Below are positions 36,635 to 45,148 of a stretch of 64,000 bases of DNA, piece after piece. Numbering within the stretch: position 1 is the stretch's first letter; each line of letters begins with the position of its first letter. The notes below the pieces were generated by a model, which ran no database searches, was not told the origin of the DNA, and saw nothing but the letters and a program-made list of their open reading frames with translations. A program made the position numbers and the translations under genes. This DNA comes from Gracilimonas sp031581265 (GTDB taxonomy: Bacteria; Bacteroidota; Rhodothermia; Balneolales; Balneolaceae), in contig NZ_JAVLBQ010000007.1 in assembly GCF_031581265.1 (NCBI RefSeq), forward strand, positions 38,243 through 102,242, written 5' to 3'.

Positions 36635-37794
36635 CAGGCTACCGTAAACATTCGGTTAAGAACTTTATTCAGTTTTTCCACAAAATAATGGACGTCTTCT
36701 TCTGTATTTTGCTTTCCAAAACTGATTCGAATGCTTGAGTTTGCTAACCCTGCTTCCATGCCGATACCATTTAGCACATGAGAAGGTTCAACTGCTCCAG
36801 AAGTACAGGCAGAGCCATTGGAAACACAAATTCCTTCAATATCTAAATTGAGTAAAAGCATTTCACCGTCAATGTAATTTTCCTGATCATCACTAAACGA
36901 AAGATTTATGATATGCGGAACTCCCTTTTCGTCAGGTCCATTGACTTGGAATTTAAAGTCAAGATTTTGATTTAGTTCCTTGAGAAGTAATGAACGTAGA
37001 TTTTTATAGTGATTCAGGTTTTCATCCATTTCTTCAATAGCCAATTCCAAAGCCTTGGCAAAACCCACAATGCCGGGAACATTTAATGTTCCACCGCGGC
37101 GACGTCGTTCCTGAGATCCGCCAATCATCCAGGGAATCCAGCGTGCACCATTTTTGATATACATAATTCCGGTTCCTTTTGGGCCGTATATTTTGTGAGC
37201 ACTTCCACTTAAGAAATCAATTCCAAGATCCTTCACATTCAGTGGCATTTTTCCAAGACTTTGAACCGTATCAGAATGAAAAGGGATGTCTAATTCACTA
37301 CAAACTTCGGCTATTTCAGAAAGGGGATTGATGGTGCCAATTTCATTATTTACGTGCATCAAGGTGACAAGGGCAGTGTTTTCGTTGACCACTTCCCGAA
37401 CAGCATCAGCGGTGATAGTTCCACAATTTTTAGCTTTAGCAAATACAGGTTTTACGCCATGCATTTTTTCCATTTCAACAGTATGTAAAACGGCATGATG
37501 TTCAAGCTCAGAAGTAACCACTTCATATTTATCTCCGGAAACAGCCAAAACTCCTTTAATAACGGCATTATCACTTTCAGTTCCCCCACTTGTAAAAACG
37601 ATTTCTGAGGGTTCCGCTCCAATTAAATCAGCCACCTTTTCACGAGCGTCTTCAATTACTACTTTCGATTTTTGTCCCAGGTGATGGGGTGAATTTGCAT
37701 TCCCGTAGTTGTTCTTAAGATATGGAAGCATGGCTTCCAGTACGCGATCATCCAGAGGAGTGGTTGCAGCGTGATCAAAGTAAACTGTTTTCAT
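36634..37794 (-). CDS. Cysteine desulfurase (IscS/NifS family)
   Basis: A PLP enzyme that takes sulfur from cysteine for Fe-S cluster and thio-cofactor assembly. The 386-residue product has YFDHAATTPLD, TSGGTESDN, HSDTVQSLGK (PLP Asp replaced in the normal H-x-D context), the PLP lysine in GSAHKIYGPKG and the persulfide Cys in NGSACTSG. The short loop around the active-site Cys suggests the NifS/IscS-like group I form. It is the first gene before the interrupted LOG gene, which overlaps by 1 nt. No isc or suf genes are adjacent. Confidence 0.94.
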   Translation of the reverse strand: MKTVYFDHAATTPLDDRVLEAMLPYLKNNYGNANSPHHLGQKSKVVIEDAREKVADLIGAEPSEIVFTSGGTESDNAVIKGVLAVSGDKYEVVTSELEHHAVLHTVEMEKMHGVKPVFAKAKNCGTITADAVREVVNENTALVTLMHVNNEIGTINPLSEIAEVCSELDIPFHSDTVQSLGKMPLNVKDLGIDFLSGSAHKIYGPKGTGIMYIKNGARWIPWMIGGSQERRRRGGTLNVPGIVGFAKALELAIEEMDENLNHYKNLRSLLLKELNQNLDFKFQVNGPDEKGVPHIINLSFSDDQENYIDGEMLLLNLDIEGICVSNGSACTSGAVEPSHVLNGIGMEAGLANSSIRISFGKQNTEEDVHYFVEKLNKVLNRMFTVA

Positions 37795-37993
37795 AAAGAT
37801 TTTTTATTCAAAGTTGGCGTGCCAAAAATACTGAAATAGAGTGTGAAAGTCAGGGAGATGAGGCAGCTTTTAACACAATCTAAAACTGTATCTAAAAGAT
37901 TGCTTACAGGTAGATCTATAATTAAGTTATTCTTTTGTTGTGAATTTTTTACGAATTTAATAGGATAGAGAGAGTTAATTATATCAGCTGTTC

Positions 37994-39193
37994 ATGAAAT
38001 CTACTTTCAGAATTACTAGTCTATCACTTCTGCTATCTTTTTTGGTTTCTATAACCGCACTTTCACAAGTCGCCATTACGGCGGTTCCATTCCTACAAAT
38101 AAACACGGATTCAAGAAGTAGGGGCCTAGGAGAAGCGACTGTGGCAATGCTTAATAGTCCTGGAGGTATTCACCTGAATCCGGCTACGATAAGCGGAAAG
38201 AATACCATTGAGTTTTATAGTCCTGTTTCATTTAACAATGGTAGTGAAATATTTAGAAAACCTTGGCTACCCGGTTATGGTGAATTAGATTTATATTTAC
38301 AGAATCCAGGGATTATATTCGGATTTGATAAGTTTTCGTTGGGATATCAGTACACCTATCTTAATCTGGGAGAACAGTTTATCACTGGAGATACCAGCCC
38401 CAAGCCTAAAGATAGCTTTAATTCTTTTGAGGAGGTACATACCTTTTCAGCCTCTTACCAAATTACCAATGATCTATTTGTTGGAGCCGGTTTAAATATT
38501 GGGAAAAGTGAATTATCGGCAGGCCAATCTATAAATGGACAGCAGATAAAATCACCCACCTTCACTACTGTGGATGTAGGAATTTATGCCGATCATACCT
38601 ATAACTACAAAGAGATGTTGATTACTCCTTCGGTAGGTTGGTCACTGACCGATTTCGGTGAACCTATTAGTTATGTGAGGGGACAAGACAAAGATCCTTT
38701 GCCGATGATGATGCGGGGAGGGCTAGGATTGAAAATGGAGACGAAAGAACGTATATGGGATCGAACAGCTTTTAGCATTGGAGGTTATGCCTCGCTCAGT
38801 AAAACAATGGCTCGATATAAAACGTAAGTTGCAGCAGGTAATACCCAATTTAAACCGATGGGACCATGGGAAGCGCTATTCAAATCCTGGGGACCTTATA
38901 AAAGATTTAATGGTCAGGACTATGTAGAGTTAAGCTTACTTGATCAGCTTCAAACCCAAACCGGACTCGAACTTATTTACTTAGAAACGTTGAGTTTGAG
39001 ATTCGGTCATTACTATGAGCATCCCGAAAATGGAGCTCGTTCTTATAGTACTTTTGGGATTGGGGTGCATTACAAATACTTCACAATGGATTATTCTGAA
39101 ATAGATATCAACGATCCCGATCATCCGCTTTCGGGAACTTCGTCTATGCAATTCAAGGTAAATATTCCTTTTTCTCTATTTGGAGGCCTTTGA
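37994..39193 (+). pseudogene. PorV/PorQ-like outer-membrane protein, interrupted by one in-frame TAA
   Basis: A signal peptide (MKSTFRITSLSLLLSFLVS) is followed by ADSRSRGLGEATVAM-like and GGIHLNPATI sequences typical of PorV/PorQ-type 14-strand barrels. After 277 codons a TAA (38825-38827, after RYKT) interrupts, and the frame resumes without shift: V-A-A-G-N-T-Q-F-K-P-M-G-P-W, on to residue 399 with barrel sequence ending NIPFSLFGGL. A C-to-T change from CAA would restore the frame. An ATG at 38858 is an internal Met, not a start. PorV-type proteins help type IX secretion or surface lipids, but no such locus is nearby. Confidence 0.8.
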
Positions 39194-39308
39194 TTCTAAG
39201 AAGCACTTACAAAAGTTTAAAGTGTATTACTATTCATTAAAACTTCATTTCGTGTAGAGATCTTGGTACTTTAAGCGAAATTATATTAATCAATCATTTA
39301 CTCAACTC

Positions 39309-40502
39309 ATGGCAAAACTCACTCTGAATGACGTCGAAGTAAAAGATAAAAAAGTATTGATGAGGGTAGACTTCAACGTGCCCATCGAAAATGGAAAAAT
39401 CACTGATGATAATCGCATTGTTCAGGCCCTTCCATCCATTAAACATGTAATTGAAAATGGTGGGTTGTTAATACTTATGAGTCACCTTGGGAGACCGGCA
39501 GGTGTCTTCGATCCCGAACTTTCACTAAAGCCGGCTGCTGAACATCTTGCTGAATTAGTGGATACTACTGTGCACTTTGCTAAGGATTGTATCGGAGAAA
39601 AGGCAGAATCAACAATTATGAAAGCTGAGTTTGGTGAGATCGTTGTGTTGGAAAACGTTCGTTTTCATCCTGAAGAAAAGAAGAATGAGGAGGAATTCAG
39701 TAAAAAATTAGCTGCACATGGAGATCTTTTTGTGAATGATGCTTTCGGTAGTTCACACCGTACTCATGCATCGGTAGCCGGGGTAACGAGGTACCTACAA
39801 CCAGCCGTTTCAGGGTTTTTGCTGGATAAGGAAATAAAGTATTTGGAAGAAAGCATCAACGATCCTGAACGACCTTTTGTAGCAATCCTGGGTGGTGCTA
39901 AAGTTTCTGATAAAATTGGCGTAATAGAGAATCTGCTGGACAAAGTCGATACTATTATCATTGGAGGAGGGATGACTTATACCTTCTACAAAGCCAAAGG
40001 CTGGCCCATTGGGAATTCGTTAGTGGAAGAAGATAAAGTTGATTTAGCCAAAGAATTGCTTAAAAATGCCGAAGAGAAAGGGATTCGATTTATGCTACCA
40101 TTAGATTCAGTAGTAGCTAAAGAATTCAAAAACGATGCAGAGCATAAAGTGGTAGATAAAGATGGCATCGAAGATGGCTGGATGGGGCTTGATATCGGGC
40201 CACAATCTTCTATTGCTTTTGGAAACCAGATAAAGGCTGCTAAAACCGTACTTTGGAATGGACCCATGGGTGTTTTTGAAATGGAAAATTTTGCTGACGG
40301 AACCTATACTGTAGCTGAAGCACTGGCCGAAGCAACAAAATTTGGAGCCACTACTATTATTGGGGGAGGAGATTCAGCTTCCGCTATCAAAAAAGCAGGA
40401 CTCAATGATATGGTCTCTCACGTGTCAACCGGTGGCGGAGCCAGCCTGGAATACCTCGAAGGAAAAGAGCTTCCCGGCGTTGCCTCACTTACAGATAAGT
40501 AA
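39309..40502 (+). CDS. pgk: Phosphoglycerate kinase
   Basis: A glycolytic enzyme transferring phosphate from 1,3-bisphosphoglycerate to ADP. The 397-residue product has the family signature RVDFNVPIENGKI (with the substrate-binding Arg), LLILMSHLGRP, FGSSHRTHAS, GGAKVSDKIG and a C-terminal GGGDSASAIKKAG nucleotide loop. The length is usual. It stands alone between the interrupted barrel gene and the interrupted AI-2E gene. Confidence 0.97.
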   Translation: MAKLTLNDVEVKDKKVLMRVDFNVPIENGKITDDNRIVQALPSIKHVIENGGLLILMSHLGRPAGVFDPELSLKPAAEHLAELVDTTVHFAKDCIGEKAESTIMKAEFGEIVVLENVRFHPEEKKNEEEFSKKLAAHGDLFVNDAFGSSHRTHASVAGVTRYLQPAVSGFLLDKEIKYLEESINDPERPFVAILGGAKVSDKIGVIENLLDKVDTIIIGGGMTYTFYKAKGWPIGNSLVEEDKVDLAKELLKNAEEKGIRFMLPLDSVVAKEFKNDAEHKVVDKDGIEDGWMGLDIGPQSSIAFGNQIKAAKTVLWNGPMGVFEMENFADGTYTVAEALAEATKFGATTIIGGGDSASAIKKAGLNDMVSHVSTGGGASLEYLEGKELPGVASLTDK

Positions 40503-40505
40503 ATC

Positions 40506-40619
40506 AATCCACGTAGGTCTGGCTGGTATCCCGACAATATATGAGTGGGATAAATGCTTGACTTAGGGTAAGTGTTCTAAAGCATACAGGACGGAATACC
40601 ATTCCGCCCTACGTGGGTT
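40506..40619. repeat. Inverted-repeat element after pgk, related to 43672-43700
   Basis: The ends AATCCACGTAGG (40506-40517) and CCTACGTGGGTT (40608-40619) are inverted repeats with one mismatch. ACGTAGGTCTGGCTGGTATC continuing with CCGACA is close to the hairpin at 43674-43700. An internal GGAAT/ATTCC palindrome lies near 40593-40605. Confidence 0.65.
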
Positions 40620-40701
40620 GGAATCATTGTTACTGTTAATCCTTTTTTATAATTGGGAAAATTTCCTTCACTTGTTGTATTCTTAGTATCAAAAATACTT
40701 T

Positions 40702-41790
40702 ATGAGTGAGTATCCGCTTTTAATTCGAAGTACAGTTCGGTTGGCTTTTGCTTTTCTGGTTATTGCCGCACTAATTCTGACACGGACTTTATTGGTTCCG
40801 CTGTTTCTAAGTGTGATGTTAGCCTACCTGCTTTTTCCTTATGCCGACTGGCTCGAAAATCATAAAGTACCACGGCTCCTGACAAATTTAGTAGTCGTTC
40901 TTGGATTCATTGCCTTTTTAAGTGGGATTGTTTTTTTAGTAGCCAATTTATCATCCAATTTCACCAATGACTTTCCTCAGATCAAGCAGCAATTTCAGGA
41001 AAATATGCAAGCTATTCTTGGGTCGGTTGTCTCGCTAACCGGTGTTTCAAATGAGGCCTTGGATACTTTTGTACGTGATTTGGCAGAAACAGGAGAGTAT
41101 CTTGGCCAGTTATTTTCAGCAACAACCAATACCATTCTAAGTTAAGGCCTGCTACCGGTTTATACCTTTCTACTGCTTTTTTACCGAGATAAATTCAGAG
41201 ACTTTATTTCTATGATGATTCGTAAAGATCAGGAAGAGGATGTGCAAAATATTATTGCTCAGGCTTCAGAGGTAGTCCCAAAATACTTGAAAGGATTATT
41301 TATCGTTTGCTTCATTTTGATGGGATTAAACTCTCTGGGATTCTACCTGATTGGGTTGGAATATGCTCTATTGTTTGGAATTATAGCAGCCTTATTCAAC
41401 CTTATCCCTTACTTGGGTACAGTACTCGGCTATGGAGTGGTTCTGCTCTTTGTTCTTGGAACACAAAGTCCGGCATTGGCTATTCCTGTACTAATCCAGT
41501 TTCTAATCGTTCAATTCATTGAGAACAATATTCTCACACCTAACATTACGGGTTCCTATGTAGAAATTAATCCATTGGTTATCATCTTTTCTCTTATTGG
41601 GGCAGGAATGATATGGGGGTTACCGGGAATGCTGATTATTATACCATATCTTGGTTTGTTTAAAATTGTATGTGAAAACGTTGATAGCTTAAGACCCATC
41701 GGATTCTTGTTGGGTACTAAAGGTACAGAACGACATGCCATTACCATTAAGTCATTGCAACAACGGTTTGGCTGGCACGAGGAAGATTAA
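40702..41790 (+). pseudogene. AI-2E family transporter, interrupted by one in-frame TAA
   Basis: A multi-spanning membrane protein of the AI-2E (YdiK/PerM-like) family. The first 147 codons give helices (LVIAALILTRTLLVPLFLSV...) and a soluble helix region. TAA at 41143-41145 stops it after TTNTILS. The frame then continues with GLLPVYTFLLLFYRDKFRDF, the usual next helix, through the conserved IENNILTPNI and ends at 41790. The total frame of 363 codons equals the family length. A CAA-to-TAA change would explain it. The internal ATG at 41212 is within the domain, so two separate genes are unlikely. Confidence 0.85.
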
Positions 41791-41793
41791 GTT

Positions 41794-42399
41794 TCAGTTA
41801 CAACCATTATGCTTTTTCCACATTTGTGTATTATGACCTTTGGGAATGTTTTCACATGGATTAGAGGATGAATACCCGCGTAATTCGTTGTATTTTAGTA
41901 TTTGTTCAGATGATAAAATATCCATCATTTCAAGATGAGTATTCAGATGTACAAATCTCAATTCAGCATAGAGAGAAGCACTTTCGTTAACCAAGTGTTT
42001 TAGTTGTTCAGAGGTGATTTTATTGTCGGCAAAGGCATCATCTAAAGCCTGTTCTTTTTCTATAATATTCTCACCTAAAGGAATTACAGATTGCTTCATT
42101 TCTTCGAACAAGATTTTGACCCGTTTAAGTTGATCTTCAGAAAGGTCAAATTCACCGGAATTATATGCATCCAATACATGTCTCGGGCCGGGATATCCGT
42201 TTAATTCAGCCGGTTTTGCCATTCCGTTAAAAGGAGTTCCCGCACCGGATTTCAGCCCATCAATATCATCCTGAGTTAAAGATTTGATAGGTTGATCTTC
42301 TTGTCCGGCATACTGCGATTTGATTGAATCGTGTTGATGCTGAGCAAACACCGGGTTGATGCCAATAGTAAATAAACAGAGAATAAGGATAGATTTCAT
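41794..42399 (-). CDS. Exported Spy/CpxP-like protein of unknown function
   Basis: A 201-residue protein with a signal peptide (MKSILILCLFTIGINPVFAQ). The mature part is helical, with LSEDQLKRVKILFEEM and ILSSEQILKYNELRGY, the LTxxQ-like pattern of Spy/CpxP periplasmic chaperones, and His/Cys at both ends (HQHDS; HNTQMWKKHNGCN). Such a layout fits a metal- or stress-related periplasmic protein. It converges with the AI-2E gene, with 3 bp between. The function is inferred. Confidence 0.65.
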   Translation of the reverse strand: MKSILILCLFTIGINPVFAQHQHDSIKSQYAGQEDQPIKSLTQDDIDGLKSGAGTPFNGMAKPAELNGYPGPRHVLDAYNSGEFDLSEDQLKRVKILFEEMKQSVIPLGENIIEKEQALDDAFADNKITSEQLKHLVNESASLYAELRFVHLNTHLEMMDILSSEQILKYNELRGYSSSNPCENIPKGHNTQMWKKHNGCN

Positions 42400-42518
42400 T
42401 TCAAAAAAAAATTGAATTTTTTGGTGTGATTTATCTTCATCAGGTTAGATGTCAAAATAAGAGAAAAATTGCGTGTTCATTTCATTAATTTCAGAAGTCC
42501 ATTTAACTAAGAACAATT

Positions 42519-43658
42519 ATGGCAGACAACTTAAATTCGATTCGAGAAAAACTTGATCAGATAGATCGTACTATTTTAAAAGCACTGGCTCAGCGTCAGG
42601 AGTTGGTGAAGGAAGTTTCCGATTTAAAGTTGAAAAATGAACAAGGCATTCGGGATCTTGAACGGGAAGAACAGCTCCTCAACCGAATTAGAGATTTGGC
42701 TCATGAAGTAGGGTTAGACCGCTACTTTGCGGAGCACCTGTTTCGGGAAATCATTACCAATTCCGTTCGCTTTCAAACGCATTCACTGGTGGATCATCAA
42801 AATGAAGGAACAAAAGGTGACCGTATTCGGGTATCGTACCAGGGGACAGACGGTGCTTACAGTCATCTTGCTGCCTCAAGACATTTTAGCGATCGGTATG
42901 CTACGGTGGATGCCATCGGATACGACACTTTTCAGCAAGCTGCTAATGCCTTGATTGAAGAGGAAGTAGATTACGCTATTTTGCCCATCGAAAATACGAC
43001 GGCCGGTTCTATAAATGACACCTACGATATAGTTGGAAAAGAAAATTTGCATATCGTGGGAGAGGAAATCCTGAAGATTGTACACTGTCTGATGTCGGTG
43101 GAGCCGGTGGAATTATCGAAGGTGAGGCGTATTTTGTCTCATCCTCAGGCCATAGCACAGTGCACGAGCTTTCTTTCCAAGCTGCCCCGGTGTAAGGTGG
43201 AATCGTATTTAGATACGGCCATGTCGGCCAAAAAGATTTTGGAGGATGGAGATATCACTCAGGCTGCCATAGCTGGTGCTCATACGGCTGATCTATACAA
43301 TTTGCATGTTATTGAAAGTGATATAGCCAACCAAAATGAAAACTACACGCGCTTTGTGGTGGCAGCGAATGAGCCGGTGAAAGTTGATGCTCAAATTCCG
43401 GCTAAGACGTCTCTTATGATGGTGACGTCCAATGAGGAGGGATCACTTATCGAATGCCTGAATGTGTTGCATAAACATAAAATCAATATGGCCAAGCTGG
43501 AATCGCGCCCCAGAATGAATGAGCCTTTCCGGTATTCTTTCTACCTGGATATCCATGGAAATACCGAGGATGCTGAAGTCTCCAAAGGACTGGAAGAACT
43601 GTCAGAAAAAGCCGAGGAATTGAAAATTTTGGGATGCTATCCCAAACAGGAATCCTGA
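42519..43658 (+). CDS. pheA: Bifunctional chorismate mutase / prephenate dehydratase
   Basis: Makes phenylpyruvate from chorismate in phenylalanine synthesis. The 379-residue product has an AroQ chorismate mutase helix set (1-90; IREKLDQIDRTILKALAQRQ), a prephenate dehydratase domain (about 105-290; YQGTDGAYSHLAA, ENTTAGSINDTYDI, YTRFVV) and a C-terminal ACT domain (about 305-375; KLESRP), usual for allosteric inhibition by phenylalanine. A strong hairpin (43681-43697) 20 bp after the stop could terminate it. Confidence 0.96.
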   Translation: MADNLNSIREKLDQIDRTILKALAQRQELVKEVSDLKLKNEQGIRDLEREEQLLNRIRDLAHEVGLDRYFAEHLFREIITNSVRFQTHSLVDHQNEGTKGDRIRVSYQGTDGAYSHLAASRHFSDRYATVDAIGYDTFQQAANALIEEEVDYAILPIENTTAGSINDTYDIVGKENLHIVGEEILKIVHCLMSVEPVELSKVRRILSHPQAIAQCTSFLSKLPRCKVESYLDTAMSAKKILEDGDITQAAIAGAHTADLYNLHVIESDIANQNENYTRFVVAANEPVKVDAQIPAKTSLMMVTSNEEGSLIECLNVLHKHKINMAKLESRPRMNEPFRYSFYLDIHGNTEDAEVSKGLEELSEKAEELKILGCYPKQES

Positions 43659-43671
43659 GTTTTAAGGAAAA

Positions 43672-43700
43672 CTACGTAGGTCGGGCAGGTTGCCCGACAG
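43672..43700 (+). terminator. Hairpin after pheA, also a dispersed repeat
   Basis: The TCGGGCA/TGCCCGA perfect stem (43681-43697) with a 3-nt loop lies 20 bp after the pheA stop, then a TGTTT run. ACGTAGGTCGGGCAGGTTGC continuing with CCGACA resembles the element at 40511. Confidence 0.55.
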
Positions 43701-43775
43701 TGTTTGAATAGGGCAGGAGAGCTGAAATTATTCTGGTTGGGAAAAACAGATTTATACTACGTTAGGTGTACACTG

Positions 43776-44171
43776 CTAACCAACATAGATCTGTAAGGGT
43801 ATGTGAGTTGCTATCCGATCAAAGTCTTTATCATTATGAAGCAGCTTCATTTTATGTTCAATACACCAAGTTCCAATGAGCATATCTACTGTTTTTCGAA
43901 TTGTAATGCCTTTCGATCGAAGAAATCGAAAGTTTGATGCAGCTTTTATAGCCAGTGACTTACCACCGAGATGAGCACATTCTAAAGAACTAAGAGCTTG
44001 TTTGGCCAACCTAAATTCTTTATCACTATCAAAGCCTTGCAGAATTTCGGTAAGAATGATATCTCCAATAAGAACTGTCTCTTCAGAAAGAGCTTGGTCT
44101 AAGCTGTCGGTTTGTTTTGTTGATACGCCGTTGAAATAATCAATCCATACACTTGTATCTACCAAAATCAT
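43776..44171 (-). CDS. vapC: VapC-type PIN domain ribonuclease toxin
   Basis: A 131-residue PIN-domain nuclease of a type II toxin-antitoxin system, cleaving RNA (often tRNA). The acidic active-site residues are visible: D5 in LVDTSVWID, Glu in TEILQGF, Asp in TVDMLIGTW and Asp in HNDKDFDRI. Its start overlaps the vapB stop by 4 nt (ATGA), the usual arrangement. The length is normal. Confidence 0.92.
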   Translation of the reverse strand: MILVDTSVWIDYFNGVSTKQTDSLDQALSEETVLIGDIILTEILQGFDSDKEFRLAKQALSSLECAHLGGKSLAIKAASNFRFLRSKGITIRKTVDMLIGTWCIEHKMKLLHNDKDFDRIATHIPLQIYVG

Positions 44172-44365
44172 TTCCCGTCAGACCTCATACCCTCTAAATC
44201 GCCTTCCCAGTGTAATTTTCCTCGCAAGTCTTTGATATTTTCCTGCTTTTTGCGCTGTACTAATAATTTCAAGCCCTCTTCCACAGCATCTTTCTTTGTT
44301 TTCAATCGACTGACCTTCAAGGCTTCATCCATTAAGTCGTCATCAATCACTATGTTCGTCCGCAT
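44168..44365 (-). CDS. vapB: VapB-type antitoxin
   Basis: A 65-residue antitoxin that neutralises VapC and represses the operon. The start at 44365 (MRTNIVIDDDLMDEAL) is chosen because it begins the family's ribbon-helix-helix motif; the ATG at 44407 adds a non-conserved stretch covering the operator. After the DNA-binding part comes SRLKTKKDAVEEGLKLLV, then the basic linker and toxin-binding tail. It is immediately downstream of a TGTGTAT...ATACACA palindrome at 44380-44406. Confidence 0.9.
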   Translation of the reverse strand: MRTNIVIDDDLMDEALKVSRLKTKKDAVEEGLKLLVQRKKQENIKDLRGKLHWEGDLEGMRSDGK

Positions 44366-44379
44366 AATTATAAAATTAA

Positions 44380-44406
44380 TGTGTATTGGATATAAATTTA
44401 TACACA
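44380..44406 (-). promoter_or_regulatory. vapBC operator palindrome
   Basis: TGTGTAT (44380-44386) and ATACACA (44400-44406) are perfect inverted half-sites separated by 13 bp, starting 15 bp upstream of the vapB ATG. This fits autorepression by a ribbon-helix-helix antitoxin. The half-site also occurs in the merC palindrome at 47004. Confidence 0.6.
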
Positions 44407-44519
44407 TATTTTGTTAAATCCTAACCTAAGGGCTTCAAAAAAAGTATTTAAAAGTGGTTGCGCACAGTGTTTGGGATAATTTGTTTCTAAAAAACCCTCG
44501 TCGTTTCAATACCGGATCA

Positions 44520-44585
44520 TTATTTATCCACTACAACTTTTCTATCTCCCCACTCCAATTCAAAAGCATCTTCTTCTTTGCTTCA
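44520..44585 (-). pseudogene. Relic resembling the 3' end of xseA
   Basis: Read on the minus strand, about 20 codons give SKEEDAFELEWGDRKVVVDK then stop, closely paralleling the end of XseA encoded at 45149 (ESSAFELEWKDQKVGIEN). It is preceded by a stop in this frame and has no start. It is probably a fragment of a duplicated or displaced xseA end. Confidence 0.6.
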
Positions 44586-44782
44586 AATTAAAGTTTTGTA
44601 AGACTTACCATAGATAATATTAGGTAAAAAAAGTTCGTTTGATCAGTTAATTATTTGTTATTACTATATTGGTGCCAGATATGATAATATTTACTTTGAG
44701 TAATATAATTTACTAAATAGGTGTAGTTAGAATACCGTGCAATTTGTCGGCATTATTGCTAGAGTTAGAAAACTCTTAGATC

Positions 44783-45121
44783 ATGCATAATAAAATTAGT
44801 TGTTTACTATTTATAACTACATGCTTTTTCCTAAGCATGAGTTGTCAATCTGATTCAGCATATGTTGAGTTTTTGGAAATCAATGATCAGGGAGTCGCCC
44901 AATTCAGAGTATATAATAACACAAGTGAGGACATTTACAGTATTCTCTTTGAGTTAACGTATGAGAACGCTGAGGGTGAAGTTCTAAAAGTAGATACCGT
45001 CAACTATGCGGTGGTCGATTCCGGTGTTTTTGTAGAAGCTGATAATGTAACCTACATTGCACAAGAAGTTCCGGATCAAGCAACTACAGCTACCGGTAAA
45101 ATTATTTCAACATCTAAGTAG
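44783..45121 (+). CDS. Small lipoprotein of unknown function
   Basis: A 112-residue protein with a type II signal peptide ending LSMSC (Cys21). The mature part has a beta-sandwich-like pattern (YVEFLEINDQGVAQFRVYNN, SILFELTYENAEGEVLKVDTV), like FxLYD-type extracellular domains. It lies between the xseA relic and xseA, and converges with xseA. No function is recognised. Confidence 0.6.
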   Translation: MHNKISCLLFITTCFFLSMSCQSDSAYVEFLEINDQGVAQFRVYNNTSEDIYSILFELTYENAEGEVLKVDTVNYAVVDSGVFVEADNVTYIAQEVPDQATTATGKIISTSK

Positions 45122-45148
45122 AAAAGAGGCTCCAGGTTTTCCAGCTTA

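Larger units (their letters stand above)
44366..44782. other. Gap with vapBC operator and xseA-like relic
   Basis: Besides the operator (44380-44406) and the relic (44520-44585), the remaining sequence to 44782 shows AT-rich DNA without a recognisable gene or RNA. Confidence 0.5.

Noticed and set aside
38858..39193. Separate small gene after the barrel gene
   Set aside because: It is in the same frame as the interrupted gene and continues its barrel, with no ribosome-binding site; treated as one broken gene.
41212..41790. Separate transporter gene
   Set aside because: It is the second half of the AI-2E protein in the same frame; 22 typical codons lie between the stop and this ATG.
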